This document shows, piece by piece, positions 62,901-64,000 of a DNA stretch of 64,000 bases. This DNA comes from Bacteroidales bacterium (GTDB lineage: Bacteria; Bacteroidota; Bacteroidia; Bacteroidales; WCHB1-69): assembly GCA_024686335.1 (NCBI GenBank), contig JAILCI010000029.1, forward strand, positions 1 to 64,000, read 5' to 3'. The translations under genes and the position numbers were made by a program. Position 1 is the first letter of the stretch; each line of letters opens with the position of its first letter. The notes under the pieces were generated by a model. It searched no databases. It was not told the origin of the DNA and saw only the letters and a list, made by a program, of their open reading frames with translations.

Positions 62901-64000
62901 TAAAGAGCAACTGCGAAGGTGAAACCGGTCACGAGACGGAGGTCACTACCTTTACCACTGTCAGCGCCTGTCAGACGCCTGACGGACTAGCCGTGAGCGG
63001 AGAGACCACTACTTCTGCCATAATCACCTGGAATGCATACGGCCAAACCGCGTTCAACCTTCGCTACAGCACCGATGGTGAAAACTGGACAACGGAAGAA
63101 AATGTGAATACACCTCACACACTTGCCGGTCTGACCGCCGCCACCAATTATCAGGTGCAAATACAGGCTGCCTGCAACACAGAAGTATGGTCAAGCACAT
63201 TGACCTTTACAACCCTATGTGAAGCCATCAGCACCTTCCCGTGGAGTGAGGACTTTGAGAGTTTTGCCGCATCCATAGTACCGGATTGCTGGGACAACTC
63301 TTCTTCGACATCTACCACACTAAACTCTAATCCTCATTACATTTGGGGTACTTATAGTTACAGTGAAAACAAGATGCTTCGCATGTACAATTTCATTGTA
63401 GACGACGGAACGGCCGTAATCAACACCCCCACTTTTGACCTACCTGCTGAAGGGGAATATGAGTTCTCGTTTGACTACTCCCATCGTGCTAACTGTGGTA
63501 ACTTTACGGTCAATATTTCTGAAGATGGTGGCGAAACATTCAATACATTGAATACATACTCCAACGCCACCGACTACGACTATAGTGATCCCGGTGATTT
63601 TACAAGAGCAACAATCTCCTTGGCTGACTATGCCGGCAAATCGGTTATTCTGCAATTCGCTGCCAACGCCAACTTCGGCGACGGCGCCATCTTTGTGGAT
63701 AATATGGGAATAGAGATGAAAACTTATACGGTTTACTTCTATGAAGGCACGGGCGACTGCGAGACGGTCTCCATAAATGCCGCCACTATCACTCTTCCCA
63801 CCGCGACGATCAGCTGTGATGACTGGAGCTTTGCTGGCTGGGCAACCGCCCCGGTTAACGAGACTACCACGGCTCCCACATTTGTCACGAGTCCGTACAC
63901 CCCGGCATCCGACAGCAGCTCCCTGTACGCCGTGTACACCGACGAAACCAACTACAACAGCTTCCCGGCATGCATCTACACACAGCTTGACGTGACCGTG
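56942..64000 (+). CDS. Giant FN3/cleaved-adhesin surface protein B (runs off the right edge)
   Basis: The frame is open from ATG 56942 to base 64000, at least 2353 residues. A signal peptide (cleaved near WANA-Q at 21) is followed by two related beta domains (about 22-185 and 280-440) and then a long alternation of FN3 domains (starting CPAPTNL or CLEPTDL; about eight, from 188 to 2090) and cleaved-adhesin/MAM-like domains with NFD...CW, AILPEM and VDDITI motifs. In two places (58857-59545 and 62150-62960) an adhesin-like domain is inserted inside an FN3 domain. The visible end is an InlB-type repeat (about 2260-2340) nearly the same as one in protein A. The sorting domain would lie outside the window. 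A surface adhesin role is inferred; no enzyme motif was seen. Confidence 0.85.
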   Translation, partial: MRKNLLLLLVLTLFCLPWANAQNTLTVYETETGTNSYVPIYGLYVDDSGLKCEYIIPATELQDMIGMDITKMTFYLSSQATAAWNAEFQVFMKEVNQTTLTGFLGTTDATIVYSGVLNANSSTMDVNFSNYYNYQGGNLLVGFYITQTGSWKSASFYGKTTTENTAWQGYSSYSGIQFIPRTTFSYETPSSCPKPTNLASSNVTSTSATLSWTETGSATNWTLEYSTSSDFSNATSVNVSGTASKNLTGLTAETTYYARVKAVCAADDESEWSDIVVFMPTLVQTVSIGSGTSTFYYLPTHTNYNYSYTQQIYTATEIGQAGTIKSISFKGNKAYTRNVDIYMINSDKESFTSTTDYVNVTSADLVYTGSVTFIAGDWTTITLAGNGFDYTGGNLIIVVDDNTGSYLGGTSWSSFTTATNQGLYFYQDASNIDPTSPSANNYNVITSKSQIQLGILPTSTPKPRNLEVSDITAESATVTWTAPANATPTGYQYQYKYATTPTWPDTWNSLPANVTQKDLVALAAGTLYDFRVRANYTEGDSDPAEIQFTTLATCPAPEGLQVVDGTITAHTVQLSWTSDATAWQICLNGDEDNLIDVTENPYTLMGLEDNTKDTVKVRAVCGDETSEWSSSVTFTTPIACPAPTNLTISDVTAHGAKLNWEGTSDYSIVMIGEDIANTIASYDFENNAVSTDFTNGTTPWIITNADKHNGTYSIKSGNGGVNSSTSDMLLTVNLTESATLTFWAKISSESSWDKGYFSIDGTNKISAISGAGDWIEYSYELAAGEHTLRWYYTKDGSGDYYHDCFYVDDITIVNHSVSNWISYTTMSRPYTINDPAINPETTYQVKVESGCEGEEGHVSDILTFTTASACQDPDGFELVGVTATSLEIDWNDYGLDDFNFKYRTEGEEWTLLENVSPTMTINSLQPSTTYQVLIQAACNPEVWSDTLSYTTACAAQGIPYTYDFETEPPFDCWTPIAGAARNSNSTYAHESTTSLKFSGTTKNMIVLPQFTEATNTLRVEFWTRPESTSSSCGSFAVGYLTDLTDTSSFVALDTYTYSDWSSASYVKKKVDFNVEGVPVDAYIAMRQFDCSTSYYWFVDDVTVKIVPSCLEPSDLDTTNVTTNTAELSWTANSGEESWTIYYKKISETEYTNVAVTTNPYTLEGLVSSTAYEYYVVANCSATDVSEPSEVFHFNTACGVITVFPWSENFDNMTGANSSTAENVLPNCWNYYNGTTYSSYDGYPLIYNSSSYSNTGSNHLRFYSYYSSYSSYSYTDQYAILPEMQNINTLRIKLFSRLYSISYPSSLVVGVMSDPTDISTFDSVGIITPASTTYEQFTVNFDTYTGDGSYIALKMTPASSSSSYRGVYVDDITVEELPNCLEPTDLAVVVNSVTAHTVQLSWTANSGETAWTLYYTKITDGTYTEVPNVTNPYTLEGLDADTEYSYYVVANCSETDQSEPSEALGFVTACEAISDYPYTENFDNLTGTTSGSTNILPNCWSRINTTTYSNYFGYPTVYADGYFTYANSTPNCLRFFSAYSSSYSSYDPQPQYAILPEMENLAGKQITLSAKGYDTSSTFRIGTITDPTDASTFSMIAEQPLTDSYQEFTYNVPADATAHYIAIMIDAAYSSSSSYIYNGAYIDDITIDVPPACPKPTDLAVVANSVTAHTAQLQWTSDATAWQICLNNDETNLIDVTENPYTLSGLAEDTKDTVKVRAVCGSEFSEWSTIVTFTTLIACPAPTELEITDGSITATGATVSWAGESDSYDVMYRTAAYVAEGIYEDFDVSGIPSGWTRYSGLVDDVLDGTATLSSSSSWYANNSYALGTYNAKLNIYGTNCKHWLVTPEFNLTQNLSFDLALTDYGNGNPIENDTAQDDDRFVVLINANDTWTILREWNNTGSAYVYNNIATTGESVSIDLSAYQGLNVKIAFYGESTVSSNGDNDLHIDNIHCGVYQEAGEWQTATGVTDTFYTITGLNSETQYEVKVKSNCEGETGHETEVTTFTTVSACQTPDGLAVSGETTTSAIITWNAYGQTAFNLRYSTDGENWTTEENVNTPHTLAGLTAATNYQVQIQAACNTEVWSSTLTFTTLCEAISTFPWSEDFESFAASIVPDCWDNSSSTSTTLNSNPHYIWGTYSYSENKMLRMYNFIVDDGTAVINTPTFDLPAEGEYEFSFDYSHRANCGNFTVNISEDGGETFNTLNTYSNATDYDYSDPGDFTRATISLADYAGKSVILQFAANANFGDGAIFVDNMGIEMKTYTVYFYEGTGDCETVSINAATITLPTATISCDDWSFAGWATAPVNETTTAPTFVTSPYTPASDSSSLYAVYTDETNYNSFPACIYTQLDVTV

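Noticed and set aside
1-64000. tRNA, rRNA, integrase or phage genes
   Set aside because: No cloverleaf, rRNA signature, integrase or phage structural motif was recognised on reading both strands; weak or unusual cases could have been missed without a covariance search.

Overview
The window comes from a member of the phylum Bacteroidota, most likely order Bacteroidales. Several things point there: many TAnnTTTG -7 promoter boxes with few strong Shine-Dalgarno sites, a NusG-like UpxY gene at the head of a polysaccharide locus, DUF4199 and methylmalonyl-CoA epimerase genes, a menaquinone operon, and very large secreted proteins, one ending in a type IX secretion (T9SS type A) sorting domain. No rRNA, tRNA or CRISPR was recognised. 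Both ends of the window cut through giant surface-protein genes.

Layout. 1-4173 (-): 5' portion of a giant secreted protein with CUB-like, FN3, proprotein-convertase P-like and 49-residue repeat modules. 4404-5330 (-): a bacterial poly(ADP-ribose) glycohydrolase. 5610-12306 (+): rplS, a five-gene run (membrane methyltransferase, mce, DUF4199, GT2 glycosyltransferase, metal-binding HMA protein) and dnaK behind a sigma-54-like promoter. 12892-17704 (-): operon ubiE-menA-dtd, an aldehyde dehydrogenase and a LOG-family protein. 18952-25176: C69 dipeptidase, M61-like protease, EFR1 ferredoxin, ZIP transporter and a lipoprotein.

25557-49687 (+) is one large capsule or exopolysaccharide locus. It contains the UpxY antiterminator with a long leader; Wza-like export lipoprotein, Wzc-like tyrosine kinase and PHP phosphatase; an outer-membrane barrel; WbpP and TviB enzymes making UDP-GalNAc(A); an MBOAT/SGNH O-acetylation pair; two hexapeptide acyltransferases; Wzx flippase and Wzy-like polymerase; two GT4 glycosyltransferases; FemAB/GNAT-type acyltransferases (one broken by an in-frame stop); a membrane/DUF362/ATP-grasp cassette; CapA; and a TupA-type ATP-grasp ligase. 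Together they suggest a Wzx/Wzy-exported, uronic-acid-containing, O-acetylated and possibly amino-acid-decorated polymer. A strong terminator closes it. 49817-64000 (+) holds two giant adhesin-like proteins sharing a module, the second cut by the window edge.

The most unusual content is intergenic. There are three copies of a ~430-bp foldback element with imperfect terminal inverted repeats (two direct, one inverted). Many 7-bp and 9-bp period microsatellites occur, several of which contain the stop codon of the adjacent gene. There are several dispersed palindrome families, and two tandem arrays (~105-112 bp and ~106-152 bp) built around palindromes. A small four-helix-bundle gene inside the capsule locus is bracketed by inverted copies of one heptamer array. 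All names rest on reading motifs by eye; no database search was made.
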